Origin: Anseranas semipalmata
Taxonomy: Eukaryota; Chordata; Aves; Anseriformes; Anseranatidae
Direction: 5' to 3'
Assembly (NCBI GenBank): GCA_013399115.1
Contig: VXAA01005662.1
Coordinates: forward strand, 251,227-315,226
DNA length: 64,000 nt
Shown here: piece after piece, positions 1 to 14,700 of the stretch
Numbering within the stretch: position 1 is the first letter of the stretch
Layout: each line of letters starts with the position of its first letter
Notes under the pieces: generated by a model
What the model saw: the letters and a program-made list of their open reading frames with translations, nothing else
Database searches by the model: none
Told to the model about the DNA's origin: nothing
Position numbers and translations under genes: made by a program

Positions 1-198
1 CATAACCATGCAGATGTTATCTCACCTTCCTACACCTGTCCCTGTGCAATTCGGAATTACAGAACAGCTCCCAAAAATGAAGCGCGCTTACAGAGCAGTA
101 AAGAACACTGCATCTTCCCAAAGAAATGCAAGTCAATCAGATTTGCAACCAGGAATTGTCATTTTCCTGGGATATCTGGAGAAAATAATCAATAGAAG

Positions 199-876
199 AA
201 TCACAGAATCATTTAGGTTGGAAAAGACCCTAAGACCACCAAGTCCAACCATTAATCTATCACTGCCAAGTCTACCACTAAACCCTGGCCCTAAGCACCA
301 CATCTACATGTCTTTTGAAGACCTCCAGGGATGGGGACTCAACCACTTCCCTGGGCAGCCTGTTCCAATGCTTCACAACTCCTTCCATGAAGAAGTTTTT
401 CCTAATGTCCAACCTAAACCTCCCCGGCGCAACTTAAACCCATTTCCTCTTGTCCTGCTGCTTGTTGCTCAGAAGAGATAGACCGACACCCTGCTACAAC
501 AGCATTTGAGATAGTTGTAGAGAGCAATAATGTCACCGCTGACCCTCCTCTTCTCCAGGCTAAACAAGCCCAGCTCCCTCAGCCGCTCCTCGTAAGACTT
601 GTTCTCCAGACCCCTCACCAGCTTCGTTGCCCTTCTCTGGACACACTCCAGCACCTCCATGTCCTTCCCGTAGTGAGGGGCCCAAAACTGAACACAGGAC
701 TCCAGGTGCAGCCTCACCAGAGCCGAGTACAGGGGGACAATCACTTCACTACTCCTGCTGGCCACACTGTTCCTGATACAAGCCAGGATGCTGTTGGCCT
801 TCTTGGCCACCTGAGCACACTGCTGGCTCATATTCAGCCGGCTATCCACCAATACTCCCAGATCCCTTCTAATTTT
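199..876 (-). mobile_element. CR1 LINE, 5'-truncated 3' end
   Basis: A chicken-repeat-1 (CR1) non-LTR retrotransposon fragment, inserted on the minus strand. The plus strand shows the familiar reverse-complement CR1 tail: the 'tcatttaggttggaaaagac' block near 211-230, 'ccctgggcagcctgttccaa' near 350-370 and 'ggcccaaaactgaacacag' near 680. The 3' terminus carries the ATTCTGTG-type short repeat (about 199-213). From about 870 down to 469 the minus strand keeps an open frame for the C-terminal end of the ORF2 reverse transcriptase; key blocks are [37 protein letters not shown] and [10 protein letters not shown]. The frame breaks near 470, well before the family's usual stop, and the 5' end stops near 876, so the copy is dead. 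The outer limits are approximate (10-20 bases). The family call follows from established knowledge of avian and reptilian repeats. Confidence 0.93.
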
Positions 877-2050
877 TCCTTGACATGAAGGGGATTTCAT
901 CTGATAAGCTTTTAAGTAACAGGTATTTGCATCTTTGACAGCAAAGGACAAACTGAATTATTAAAAATGCTACATTACTGATTTTTTATTAATCTGCATC
1001 TCATTTGCTCCCTTCTAAAACCAAGGCGTGAGTACCACTGTGACGTCCCGCCAGGAGGGCTGGAAGGTTAGACTGAGCAGCATTCATTTTTGATTGGAAA
1101 ATGAGTCACAGCTAATTATTCCAGATCTTTCTTATTCTGTTTAATAACTATGTCTGTCGCAAGGTTACTACTGTGAGCATGCCCATTGCATTTCTGTTAG
1201 TGATACACAGAACTGAAAAAACTAAATTGAAATTCCTTATTTGGGTCAGGTAAAAAATACAAACAAACAAGAAAATTCAAAGTAATCAAAATTATCCGTA
1301 CTTCTTCAGTTGGCAAAATTCCTATTTGTGATTCTTGCCCCCAACATTTTAACTTCTTTTCCTTCTGGAATCTCTAGAAATACTGGAAATGTGGGGCTGG
1401 GTTTTCCCTTTCATTCTTGTGTCTTTCACAAGCGTGCTAGAGCCCCTGTGGTATTACCAAACTTAAAATGAGCAGCAGCTTCTAACGCCTGGTTAGATAA
1501 GAACAGGGAAGAGAAGAATGAAAAAGCGAAGAATAGCAACCCTGAAACCATACTTAAAAGGAAAAAAAAAAAGGTTTTATTGGTTTTTGTTGTAGTTATG
1601 TGGAATGATGTAGCAAATTAAGCAAAAAAAAAAAAAAAAACTTGGAAGGCAAAATGTGTGCCTTGGGGGAAAGTACGCCACACCATAAAAAAAATCCACG
1701 TTCGGCATCATCTTCCCTTGACCCACAGCAGGAACATGGGACATACCCGTGCCTCGAGCCCCACAGAGCCAACCTTTCCCCCCGCAGCCACAGCTCTGCT
1801 TTGGGACTCTGCCATGGACTTCATGAACACCCAGGCGCTACAACTGGAGTGCCTGCAGGCAGAGCAGGTAGTTTTCAGAAGCATTAAAGAGTGTTTAGGA
1901 TTCTCAGTGCACCTCCACTTTTCCTGGTTTTATTCTTTAAAACATGAGTTTTAATACTGTTTAGAAACCTCCAAGCTGTAAGGATTTCGTAAATTATGTA
2001 TGCAAATTATTACTTAAATGCTGACTACTAGAAACATCATCCCTACCTTT

Positions 2051-2072
2051 GTGTGTGTGTGTGTGTGTGTGT
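2051..2072. repeat. (GT)11 dinucleotide microsatellite
   Basis: Uninterrupted GT units followed by GTTTGTAG. This is an ordinary short tandem repeat and a potentially polymorphic marker. Confidence 0.95.
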
Positions 2073-5000
2073 TTGTAGTACTTGTAAAGTTGGATTTAGA
2101 TTCAGACTTGCAAACTCCACTTGAATTTCTGATAGAGTACCAAGTTTCTGCAGTTTACTGTTACACATTCGAGCATTTCCAATGTTATGTGTTTTAGATG
2201 TTTTAGGAAGAAAGATGGAGTGAAAAGTAATAAAATGAAATACTCTGCTGCAGCTCAGAATTTCATGCTTGAGCAGGCTCTAAAACATAGAAGGCTTCGT
2301 CTTGCATTACAGTAAGGGAAAAGTATTTTAAATAAGCTCTTGAACTATCCTGCCCGCATATGTATGGCCAGAATAGCCTAAAATGAATTTATACTGAAGT
2401 AGCCTCCAGAAGAAATGGAGAACTTTGCATCTTCCTCTTTATTCATGCTTCAAAGTGGACACGCTGCTCTAAGTGCAAATTTGGTTGCATCAAGCACTTG
2501 CACAACTTCTGGTACTACAGCGTGGAATGGGTGGAGCTCAGCACTGCAACCCCTACTGCACATCTCAGGACCCGGAGCACACAACAATCCAATGAACTTT
2601 GAAAAGGTTTTCAGGAGAGCTGTGAGCACGGATTTCCCCTGTCTCCAGCAGCTTTGAGTTATTGCAGCAGTATGGAAAGGGACGGGGGTACACGTCCGCA
2701 TCAGCCAGACACCAGCAGGCAGATGGCTGCATGGAAATACCGCATGGACATGACACATCTTTACTGGCACGGATTACTTCTCCAAAAGCTGCTTTATTTC
2801 CAGGCGGCTTGTTTTCAGAGCATCACTGCAAAAGCAAAAGTGGAAATTCCTCTAAGTAGGAAAGAGCCATTCCTCCCAGAGCTCTGATTTTACATGTCAT
2901 GCAACAAATGCCATAGCTGCTGACTTCCCTGGCACCCCACTGCTCGTGTTCCCATAACAACAGAGGAGATGCTCCAGCAACAACCGCTCCTCGCTGCTCA
3001 CTTAAAACCAAAGCAGCAAAGGGTAACCAGATCTGCTAAAATACTTTCAGGATCCTCAAGGACCAGATCCTTCCTCAAGAACTCAGTCTCACAGGCAGTG
3101 AAATACATCTGCAATAACTCTTACATTCACCCATTTGAGGTGTTTGTTTTGGTTTGGTTGTTTGTTTAAAATGAACAAAAACATAAGCTATTAAAGCCAA
3201 ATACAAAATTGAGGCGCAAAGCTGGAAAGAAAAGTCAGGTTGAAAACTCTCAAAGAACATCAGGTCTTGTAGCCCTTAGTTTCCCCCAAATCATGGGTAA
3301 GCTTTACATATTTAAATTCCTTGACAGTTTTGCAGCTCACAACCTCATTTTCTACATGGAATGATGCTGTATGCAGTAACGCAATGAAGCCTAAAGCATT
3401 GCACAGAAAGACATAAATCACGCCCTACATCACGAGCTGCATGGGTGAGACATAAGCAGTGAAACAATAAAAGATTCATAAAATGAATACAAAGAAAAGA
3501 AAACCTAGTAAAGGCCGCTGGAGACACAGCAAGAAAAGCAGCTAATACTTGCGGAAGGAATCTTGCTCTTCCATAAAGATTTGCCATTTATTCAAATGGC
3601 TAATGTATATGTCTTGACCAAAGGTCTTTCCAATTTGGTCATAGGCCGACAGACTGAGTTAATTATGTATAAGTTTACTTAATTATTCATCCATTTATTA
3701 ACAACACCAGCCCTAGAAAATATGGCAGGTGCTCTTCTGCAGACACGTTGCTCTTTACTATAAGGCAACAACCCTAGCAGCTTCTCATTTTATGCTTATT
3801 TATATTTATTAAAGCAAATAATAGATACAAGGCTCCTACTTCAAGCACATACTTGAAGAAAATTTCACAACATATGCGAAAATATACCCTGAAGGAAAGT
3901 GTCTTAGAGTGGACACGCTTCTTTCCATGTAGTAAAGTGGATGAAAGGAGCCATGAATCGGTCCAGCAACTGTCTCCAGCCCCCAGGGAAGCCCAGGAGA
4001 TTAGGGTTTGAGGTTGCAACAAGGGTGACTTCATGCCAACCACTCCTCACCCTTGCAGCAGTCTGCCACCTGCCCAGGTTCCTACCATGCCGTACTCTCT
4101 TCCCACGGCAGGCTGCAGTACGGGAAGGTGGGAACACAAAGAAGCCGGGGACTGTGCACTGCTCCCCATCACTTTGACCCTTCAATTGCTCGGCATTTTG
4201 ATTAGCTGTTCTTAGCAAGAGTGCCATAAAAACGCTGTCATGTCTCAGTGACAAGAACTGAGAGGTCTGAGCAGAGCATCAAGCCATGAAAAATCATTGT
4301 CTAGATGATGCATTAGAGTGCTAATGGCTTAGACTTGCAAAGGGGGAAAAACTGGTAATGTAAGCAGAAAATGGCAGATGCAGTTTATTTCCTAACACAA
4401 AATGTCATTACTAATTCTCAGGCTGCTTATGGAGAAAGGTTAGCCTAGCCCCAGGCACACTGCTGACAAAAAAATCAGCGGGTCCGAGTACCGCCGGCCG
4501 CCCAGCACCTGCGCGCCTGCACCGCGTGTGAAACATGGCATGTCATTTTGGGCTGCTTTAATTGTTCCTTTTGAAACTTTTAACAACTAATTCTGGAAAG
4601 CTATCTGCTCACATTTTAACTTACATAGAAACCCAAAGCAGACCACTTAGTTATATTTTCACATCACAAATACAGCTGAAGCAATGTAAGTCTGCCTGTT
4701 ACAGCACCTAAAATAACTTCATCTTCTGTCCCTGGCTGTGTCACTTGGTGGCTGGCTTATTTAAACCTTCATGCCTTGGGTTTGCCATGTGTAAAATAGG
4801 AATAAACAAATAACATTTCATCAAGTGCTGGAATATTTATTAATCCCTCACGTTAGTTGAGCTAATTAATAATAAAAGAGTTACCGAGAGCAATTCCCCA
4901 ACAGGATTACCACTGAATTATGAGAGTAATTGTTCACAAGAACTTTAGTTGGCTAAAACCTCTTCCTTGGCAAGAAATTCTGTGTGCAGCTCGCCCTAAG

Positions 5001-5721
5001 CTCCAATCCCATAATCATTTTAAGGTGAGTTATTTCTGACCTGGGTAACTCCATGCTGCCTTGGGGTACAGTGAGCAGCACCAAGCAGCAATTTCATCTT
5101 CCTTGCACAGCACGTACCTGCCCATGACACAAAGCCTTTTGTCATTCCCTTGATCACCCTTGTCCCAGCCTCAACCCAAAGCATGCACCAGGCATCACCC
5201 TGCAGTCAGCACCGTGCACCCACCCCAGGTCAATTCGAGACTATCGGTTGTAATATTGAGTTAAGGCACCCTGGTGCAGCCCAGAAGAATTGCCAAGTTT
5301 GCCTGAGGCCTCAAATTAAACTTGTACACAGGGTGGAGGTACATTTAAAAAAAAAAAANCAGAGCCTTGTTAAACACTCAGGGAGGAGCTGAGCTGCCCG
5401 CTGCCAGATTCAGAGCTTTCACCCTGCTCAGTTCTGCTGAGATCCCCATCAGAAAGACAAATCAGAACCAACAAGGAGTAAGCAATACAAAAAGAGTAAG
5501 TCATACTGGAATAGCAAGTAAGGGCCAAAAAGAAAAACCAACAAAACAAAACAAAAACTTCTGCAAGACATGAATCATAGGACACCAAAGCTGATTTTGA
5601 CTTCCAATTATTTCGCCAATTTTTCTTTTTTACTGCAGGTGAGATCTCCAGCACCCAATTCACACAACGGAACATTTCTTGGGCTTAAACTCTCAGGACA
5701 TGTTTAAACCAAATTTACAGA

Positions 5722-5774
5722 TAGCTAACCTGATCCTGTACAGATCAATAACCTGTACAGATCAGCTAACCTGA
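5722..5774. repeat. Nested short direct repeats
   Basis: The block AGCTAACCTGA occurs at 5723-5733 and 5764-5774. Between them, CCTGTACAGATCA occurs at 5735-5747 and 5752-5764. The order is A-B-spacer-B-A with direct copies, and each B carries the palindrome TGTACA. It looks like a local slippage duplication; no function is implied. Confidence 0.8.
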
Positions 5775-8700
5775 ACCAGCTAGCATCTTGCAGACTTAGG
5801 TTTCCGCCCCAGAGCTGCCAGGCTCGTTTTGCACACCGCGATGAGCCCCCACGTCCAGGGGTAGCCCCGAGCTCCCGGGGGGTGAGAATTTGCCTTTGGG
5901 AGCTGTGCAGCAAGCGGGGGGCTGGCAGCTACCCCAAGTTGCAGCGGCAGCAGCTTTACCCGATGCTTCAAACTGGGGGGGGACCACCAGCAAGCAGCTC
6001 GCATCACGAACGTCCTACTGGCAAACAGGAGACCAGCAGTGCCAGCGAGGTTGCAGGGAGCACAGAAAAGCCCCAGCGTTGCTCCTGTTGTTTTTTTTTT
6101 TTTGACGCGGTAGGAACATTTTTGCATTCACAGACAAAACTGGATCAGACAGAGTGAGCCCTGCCTTGCAGCGTACTCTGCCTCCCTCTCCTGGCCTCTT
6201 CCCAGGCGTTGTGGAAATCAAGAACTTCCATACAAAGTTAAGCAAAAGCAGCATTAGCCAGATTAGGATTTTTGTGCATTAAGATGCCCAAAGCCTATAG
6301 AGGAGAACAGTGGAGCCCTGAGGAAATCCTTTCCATCATTAGCTTACCAACCCCGCGCTGAGACTTGCAAAAGCAGATTTTGCCAAAGACTGGCAGCTGT
6401 AAAAAATGCCCAAAAGAAAAGATAACAGACAAGCCAAAATACCAGTAATCCCTGCTTAAAATCACAAGCATGGGTATCAAAGCCTAACAATTTCTTCTCA
6501 GCCCTTCTTAAAAGAAATGATTACTATCACACTTCCTCATTAATCATCTCAACCTATTACAAAATACACTCCCAAAAGGGAAGAAAAAAAAAAAAAAAGC
6601 ATCGCTCTTAAATCGTGATTCCCAAATTCAACCATCAAGAATGAAAGCAGCAGACCAAGTGAAACATGATCAAGCCCAAAATCCCTCCTTCCCCAGGGAA
6701 ACTATAACTTTCCTGCAGAGCCATCCAACAGCACCAGGGCATTACTAGGTAACTGGGCTATAAAAGCTAAAAGGGAAGAAGAAAACACACCCATACACAC
6801 ACACAAAACATTCTACTTACAAGGCAAAGCAGCAGCTCCAACCTGCACTTGTGTTTTTGTATGGATAAGTGTAAACGCCTGCCTAATTGTTGGCAAATTT
6901 TGAAGCATGGGTATCAGACTTCTAGATGTACTTAGAACACAGTAAAATGCTCAAGATCAATACAATAATTAGCATATTGAGAAGTTCATTTGTGTTTTAA
7001 TTTTTTGTCTGTCCCTTTTTCCATATATTTTTGGTGAACAAATAGATATTTAAATGGGAGAAAGACCACCACTACCCCCTCAAAACAATGGCACTCATTT
7101 TGGGCACTTCTGTTCTAAGGAGTATCAAATTTTAATTCAAAATCCAGAAAAATCTTACATCTGAAAATGCTTTTTCTGGTGTTCTTAGATTCGTATTACT
7201 CTTTATGGGAGTTAATCCAATTTAACCAATTGTGAATGTTAAATTACCTTCATAGTTCATTTACAGTTTGCCTCGGAGATAAGAAGCCTTTCTGTACCTG
7301 CAGAAGGAGAAACATTTCACTCTTTACTGAAAGGAAATCCTAGTTTATCAATCCAGGTGGCTGACATTTATAACTCTCAATGTATTTGCTGTATTTATTA
7401 AGTATTTACTAAAGCCCTAGTTCTTTGATAAAAAAATAGCATAAAAATCGCAGCTTTCAATTAGACTGCGTCTATTTATAGAGGAAGCTTAGAAACACAA
7501 ATCTAAGGCTTCTTTTTCCTACTTTTTTTCTTTATAAGCAACCAACAACCAACTCTGTTGGGGCTGCCCATACCTGCAGCCCAGCCCAAAACCACAGGAG
7601 TTTGTGATGACTGCTCATCAGTTCCAAGTCAGCATGTTATCAGCACATTAACATAAACACACACACACACCAAATAGACAGCTAAGCCTGTGAAACTCGT
7701 TCTGCAATAGGAAATACATTCCCCAAGCTGAATAACTGAGGCCTACAGCTAAAAAAAAATCGTTAAAATAATTAAAAATAAAAATGAAAAAGCAAGCTCT
7801 ATGTTTCTTTCAGAACTTTGGTACTCTCTCTCCCAGAACACATTCCAAGAAACGTAGTTTCTGCCTAAAGCTCGCTTTACCAGGGGAGAGATGCTCAGCG
7901 TGCAGGCAGGATCCGGCCCCAGCCATCACAGGCACAGAGCCCAGGGGCCACTGTGCAGGCAGCAGCAAGGGCCCTTCGCTTAACAGCTCCCAGTTTCTCT
8001 AGGAAGCGGGATCGTTCACAGTGCGGGTACCGGCTGCAGCCACGTACAGACTGATGAGGGCAGCCAGGTCAGAAAGGGGCTGAGTTATCTCATGAATTTC
8101 TTTAAAATTGTGGATAAGCAGGTGAGAAAGCGCTATTTTTAAGGAGCCCTTTGCCATCACTACCTGCCCTCGGGTGAAGGAAGGCGCTCACGCAACAGCC
8201 AGCAAAGCCGAGAACCTTTTCTGACAGTCGCCGGGAGCTCCACGAAGTGCCTGGGAAGACTTCGTTACCCCCGAGTTCGCACCAGCAGTGCGATGAAGAC
8301 TCTGCAGACAAACCCCGATCCCTTGGAGGGCAGACGGCGGAGCCGGAGCAGCAGCCAGCGCTCCAGCAGCCAGGCACTGCGGACACAAAGCATAAATTAA
8401 CCTACCTGGAGCTCCGTGCTGCCACAGCCACGTCGCTCTTAGTATTTCCAGGTCATTTAGGAGAGCTGAGGCACTCGCGCATGATGCTGCGCCTGCCCCA
8501 CAAAGCTTACCCAGGAAAGCACTAAGCCCTTCGTGTCGGACCTTTGTCAAAGAAGCCTTAAATATTGGAGAGAAACAAGGACCAGTGAAAAGCAGGGACC
8601 CTGGAGGTGCTGGAGCAACCCCACAGGGGGCTGGCAGCCACTGCTGCGGAAGATGTCAGCAGGGCTGCAGGGGCGTGCAGGATTTGCACTGCCTTCCTGA

Positions 8701-11700
8701 GCCCAGGCGAACACAGCTGGAACGCAGCTGTCATCCTAACTCCCAGATACGGACGGGTTCGGATCAAGCATTACAGACAATATCGTGTAACTGGCTTCTA
8801 GGGCAGCAGCGAGCAAAAATAAATTGCATCCACCAGAGGAGTGGACCAAATGAGGAACGGCGTAGGAACAGGAACAATTCCCATGAATTCTGCAGGCTAA
8901 GCATCCTCAAGCATGGCTCACGCCTGGAGAAGGGCATAGCCAGCCATTTTTCCTCTCCCCTCTCTGGCCATGCAGAACAGAATATCCCATTATTCCAGAA
9001 GATGCCAGGATGTGCCCACGGCTTTTGCGCTGTCCTCTCCCTGCTTCACCTTTCCTGGAGGTGCCAGCGTCCCCGCGCCGTCAGCCCACAAGCCTTGCTG
9101 CTATTTTTGGCAAACCTGAGGCTGAGCTGTTTAATCTTGCAGAGTCACCGAAGCATGCTGTGCCTTTGTTTTGCTGTTTGCAAAACCGAGCTAATAATAA
9201 GCACCTCTGTAAAATAACCTGAACAGCTCAGATGAGGACATGAACTATTTTTATCCATGCAGAAGGATGCTGCAGGGGGAATGAAGTTCCATTTTGCTCT
9301 GAATTCCAGCTGTGCTCAGAGCTGATGCTTTTTGTTTTACCAAGCCTTTTCAGATACACTCTGAACTTCCTGAAATTTAATTTATTTACTTTTTTAACCA
9401 CTAAGATGAGTGCGGTAATTGCAGCCCGCTCAGCAAATGACGGTAGGTAGCACGCGCACAGAATATAACGCACCGTGCCGCAGACAACAGCGACAAGGAC
9501 TCCTGTCCCTGCGAATTGCATCCAGCAATTGGGGAAAAAAGGAACAGCAGAAATACAAATGAATGGCTTTATCTGCAACTTACTGCCAGCACAACGGGCA
9601 GCGAAGCCAGGCTGGCAGCGCAGTACCAGAGCAGAGCTGGTACCAGGATGTGCCACGCCATGAGCCAGGCTCTCGGCAGCTTGCTCCAAGGTCACCATCT
9701 CAAGCTGTTTTGCACTGTTAAAAGTGCTTTTTGGCTCAAGCCTTACAGACCGATATTGCAGAAATACCCAGATACATAGCTGATAAAATACTCGTTTGCA
9801 ACCCTCCTGTTGTGACCCTTGGGACACTGCTACATTTTCATTCTCTTATTTCCACGCAGAAAAAACATCAGTTTTCACATCCTAGCCCATTTTCTCTTTA
9901 CATGGAGGTTTGATGGCACTACACCTTCATTCCCCAAATTAATGGAATTCAAACATAGCTTCCCCAGCTCAAACAACTTCAATTTTATCTCATTCACAAA
10001 CCAGCATAACATACATATATTCCAGGAGTATTTTATTTTGACTTGGCAGGAATGTTTTGCTTTGGAAAGGCTCAAATGTTTTTAATTTCATGATTACAGC
10101 CATCACATTAACGTGATAAAGTACACTGTCAATACCCCAGCCTCATTTAGCTGATATCCCAATTAACATGTTGATGGCCTGGATGTGTTCTAGTAAAATA
10201 TTTACATTACTTCATATCAGAATTTAGGCAACGTGAAAATATCTACTTATACAATTATCTTCTAGCTCCATTAAAAATCGTCACCTTCCATAAAATAGGA
10301 GAAAGCTATAGTAGGGGCTCAAATCAAATACCTCGTGCAATGTCTCCCATTCTACTCTCTTTTTTTCCAATGCATGGCCATTAAAATTGCCTCAGACCCC
10401 AAACGAAAGAAAGGAAAACCGATTCACATTTGCAGTTGCAAGTCTAATCCTACCCATGTTTTCACTTCATTATTCTGGTGTCACAAAAACACGGAAACTG
10501 CTGTCAATTTGAAGGAATTATTACATCCTTATACTTTGCTACTCGCAAACACTAATTGACAAAAGCAAATTTGTCTGTCAAGAGTGGGGATGAACACTTC
10601 CCCTAATTTAATCAGGAGTAAATCAGCTGGCAAGTCATTAGTACACAGATGCTGTAATAATTGAGTCTCTCCATTGAGGTGACAGGGAACAATTTATATT
10701 TTATTTATGCAAAGAAAGCTATTTTCAGTATTTTGTTTCTTTTCCTCTGGTATTTTCTTTTGGTGGTTTTTTGGGGGGGGGCTGAGGGGAGGGTTCTTGG
10801 TATGGCAATGGCATGCAGCAATCCTGCCATTTGGAAAACCTCTCTTCCCCATGGGTGGAAGAACAACTACCTTTTGCCATGCAGCGCACCCATCACCTTC
10901 CGCAGTCACTGGGAACCAGGGGGCAGCATCGGCTCCGGCTTTGTCGGAGTCGTCGCAACCCCGACGGAGCAGCAGTGCGGGCCGGCTGAGCTGGCAGCCG
11001 GGCAGAAACGGGCCTGCCTCTACAAAGCAGCTGCTCCCATGGGACAGGGCAGCACCTACATCACCTCGATCCCTAGGTGCCCGTTTTGGGGGGAAAAAAA
11101 AAAAAAACACTAAGCACCGGATAAATGTCACTTTTTCTTATTATATCCCTAGTAACAGCTCATTCCGCTGGGTGGAAAGAAAAAATATTAGTGATATTAC
11201 CATTTCATTTCCGTGGCCCCTCAATCCATTCAGCTCAGGTGGGAGCATGCCATCTCTCAAGGAGGTTTTCTACTTATTGCTTTTAGGGGAAGAAATAAAT
11301 GGGTTTTCCTGCTAGTGCTGGAGCCGGCCCTGGAGAGAAGCAGATTATCTTGTTCTCCCCCAAAGCACAAGGCTCCAAGGACATTTGGAGCAGTTTGATG
11401 CATTTCTTGTCATCTCAGACAAATAGGATTTGGGGTTTGATAAAAACGACGCCTCTTTCTACTCGGGCACAAACACCGCTGCACCGCCTGGCAGCGCCGT
11501 GCCCAGAAGCTGGCGGGGGGCTCGCCTGCACCTCCCTGTGCACCCCAGCGTGCGCAGAGACAGACGCTGCTTGCTTCCAGCTCCCAAACTGCTGGAACTT
11601 GTCATGATACCAGGAAAGAAACCCGGACGGTAGCTCTGTCCCAAGGGAACAGAAATCTTCAAGGGCAGGCAGATTTAGTAAGAGGAAAAAAACAACATTC

Positions 11701-14700
11701 CCACCACCTGCCATTAAATTTCAGCAAAATAAAAGCCAGGCTGTAATTTCGTAATGCTGCAGTAAATAATTCAGTATTCCAGGTTGCTCCAGGGCTGGCC
11801 AGCAGCCCAACAACAGCCAGCATCACAAGTCTGCTGCCCAGGAGGACCATTCTCATGGGGATCACTGAACACGTCTCACCTCGCTCACCTGACACCTGCT
11901 CTTGCCCCAAAACCCCAAACTAGAAAATCTGCCTCTGCACAGACCTAGCCGGTGGCACACGAATTAACAGAGACTTGCTGCAATCATGTTGGAAACAAAG
12001 TCTGTTTGCTGTACATACACATCTTCTCTTAGGTCAGGAAAAGCAGCAAACTGTTAGCATGAAAAATTTATTACTGACTAATGCGCGTAGGAAACCTGAT
12101 GTAAAAGCACCAAAAAGCACATTCCCAGTCCTGAGTCAATGTGGTCTTAAGCCAATGGATCCAAGCAAATTTTATGCTGACTTCTTGCTGTCCATAAGGG
12201 GACAGGAGAGCTGTCACAGGAGCTCTCCTGCTCAGATGCTCTCATAACGGAGCCTGAGCTCCCTGAAGAGAACCACGAGAACAAGAGCAGCTTGAATGGA
12301 CGAAACGCACAAAGGGTTGGGTTTGCTCTGCCAGTTCGTCACACAGGAGGGAAAAGGCAAAAAGGTCAGCGAGGTGTGGCTCTGAAGAGTCTCCGTGCCT
12401 GGTGCACAGAGATCTGGCCCAGGAAGGCAGGAGAAGAAATTGCCCATTTTAGGTTCTTGTTGGTCATTTCAACTGCAGATTTTTTCCAGCCATTTTCTTT
12501 ACACACCAGACACCAAGTCCCATATTTCTGTCTGAAAGCCTCACCCACACCAACAAGCACAGATCAATTGTGCCAAGTAGCACGGCTTTGATGTGAGCCC
12601 ATTAAGTCACCTCCTTGCAGCCCACGCACACGGCAGGAAAGCGAGGGACACGGTTCCCTCAGTGCCCAATGGGCTCTGCTAACCTCGGCTTTTGGGAGGG
12701 CAAAGGCCAGCCACCTGGGCTCCAGCTGAAAGGTCTGAAACCAGTTCCTGTTTGGTTGGTGATTAATTAAATCAAGGAAAAATACAAGAGAAATTAAAGC
12801 ATATGCTAAATAATTTTTCACAGTCTCAGCCGTATTTAGAAAGGTCAGAGATTTCCTTCAATGCCTTGTGAAGGGCAGAAATTTTCCCATAAATTCTTCC
12901 CCAGCTGCCTGATGCATACTTTCAATCAGAGATTATATTAGTGAAGTTTTCTTAGAAAAGGACTTGGCTATAAGGGATTTATTAGGAAGAGAAGTGTCCC
13001 ATTTGGAAATGCAATAAGTTACAGCTAAGTGTGGATCTGTGGTTTTATTTAAAAATACAGAAATCCTTCCTTCTCTGCTGCGACTCTGTCCCTTCAGAAA
13101 GGGAATCGTCAGCGCTGATTTTCCCTCCCTGGCTCATGCACTACAAAATCTGCCCGCCCACAGCCTGTTCCCTTTCCCACCAGGCAGCACATCGCTGTCA
13201 ACTCGATGCCTTTCATAAAAGGCGTAAAAGCAAGTCAGTGCACCTAGAGTGTCAGGTGCAACAAAGAGAGGTGTTTTCTTGACTTTCGGTGCTCAAGGAA
13301 AATTTGCTGCCTTCTCCAGTAAAAAGCTTTGAGTTTTACATCAATTTCCATGGAAGAATTCCTGTGAGCTTTGCATCACATCCTTAATTTTCTAATTGGT
13401 CGCCAAACCAGACTCATACCTATTTGTAGAGCAGCCATCAGTGGGATACAAAACATACATATTGGATAACGTATATGTAATTTCAAGATAATACATAAAA
13501 GTTTCAGTGCAGCATCTTAAAATCCAATTGATTTTCCAGTTACCTAAGCCCTCTTGTTCATTCAGGTCATATCTTGAACCAAGTTCCTTATTTCACAACC
13601 AATGGAAAATTATCCAGCAAGGTACAAAAAACTGGGAGCGCCTAACAAATCAGCAGCATCCACGAGCCAAAGAATTAATGGAAAATGACAATTACTGTAA
13701 TGGAGCAGCGAGTCAGAGAATAATATGCAGAGATAAGTCCGGAAAACTGCATTTTGCTGAACAAGTTGCTTGGAATTTACCCACGTATAAAGAAAGTGGT
13801 TTCTCTGCTAAGCCCAGCTCCTCAAGGGAACCCTCAGCTCTCCTTGAGATCAAGTCTCACTACATATACTCAATATTTCATGGAGGGTGTGCAATACCCT
13901 TCAAATTCTCACCATCTCTCTCATTTTTAAGTTTGGTAGGCCCAGTTATAAATCTTTACTGAAAAGATCTTTTTTTTTTTTAATCAAACTGTCAAATGGA
14001 AAAAACCTACAGCTTTTTATGACAGCATATTTTTGTTTGAGCAAAATTTATTGCATGGAACTGTGCCAGAGTAAGGTGCAAATTCACGCTCCAAAGAAGC
14101 ATCATCATCCAGCATTGCCTGGGAGACAGGACACTCAGCTGCGATGGGAAGATCTGGGTTACAAAGCCAGCCTCTCAGTTACTGCTTTTGGAAACCATCA
14201 TCTCCGTGGTTAGGCTGGAGCAGGTGAAAAACCAACCAAGCAACCTGCATATGAAATGGAAACCTTATTCACCAAGCAATCCTAGATAGGAATTACAGTC
14301 CCTCTTTTGAAATTACACTCTCGTGAAAGGTGCCTGTGCCCCCAGCTGACACTAACAGGTCTCTCCTGCATCAGGCAAATTTAATGCATGCGACAGCAAG
14401 GATTTGCTGCCTTGGGTAACTAGAGCAGTGTCAGTGAACCAAAGCAGGGAGTTAAGCCAGCCGTGCTATAAACCCACAGTCTTTCTATCTGCACTATATC
14501 CTGTGCTCAGTGCAAATAGAAAAACCCAGGTAATGCCAAGGAACACATCCCAGCAAACAAATTTTTATTGAGGCATAATAAATATAAGGTAAGTGGCAGC
14601 AGTGCAGTAGGGTACAATTCAAAGGTAGAATGCTCCTTCCAAAACTCATTTTCTATGCAATGTACAAGTAAACAGCACTTCAGAGGTTAAATAAAGATCA

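Noticed and set aside
8585..9827. Two long facing frames, 210 codons on the plus strand (8585-9217) and 199 codons on the minus strand (9228-9827)
   Set aside because: They are the longest frames outside PRDM2 apart from those reading through the N gap, but the peptides are Cys/Ser/Arg-rich and compositional. They show no domain, splice context or CpG-island start, and overlapping frames of similar length exist in the same region.
10707..11315. A 202-codon plus-strand frame
   Set aside because: It starts in T/G-rich sequence, contains homopolymer-encoded runs (Phe/Gly, Lys) and is mirrored by an opposite-strand frame. Nothing in it resembles a family.
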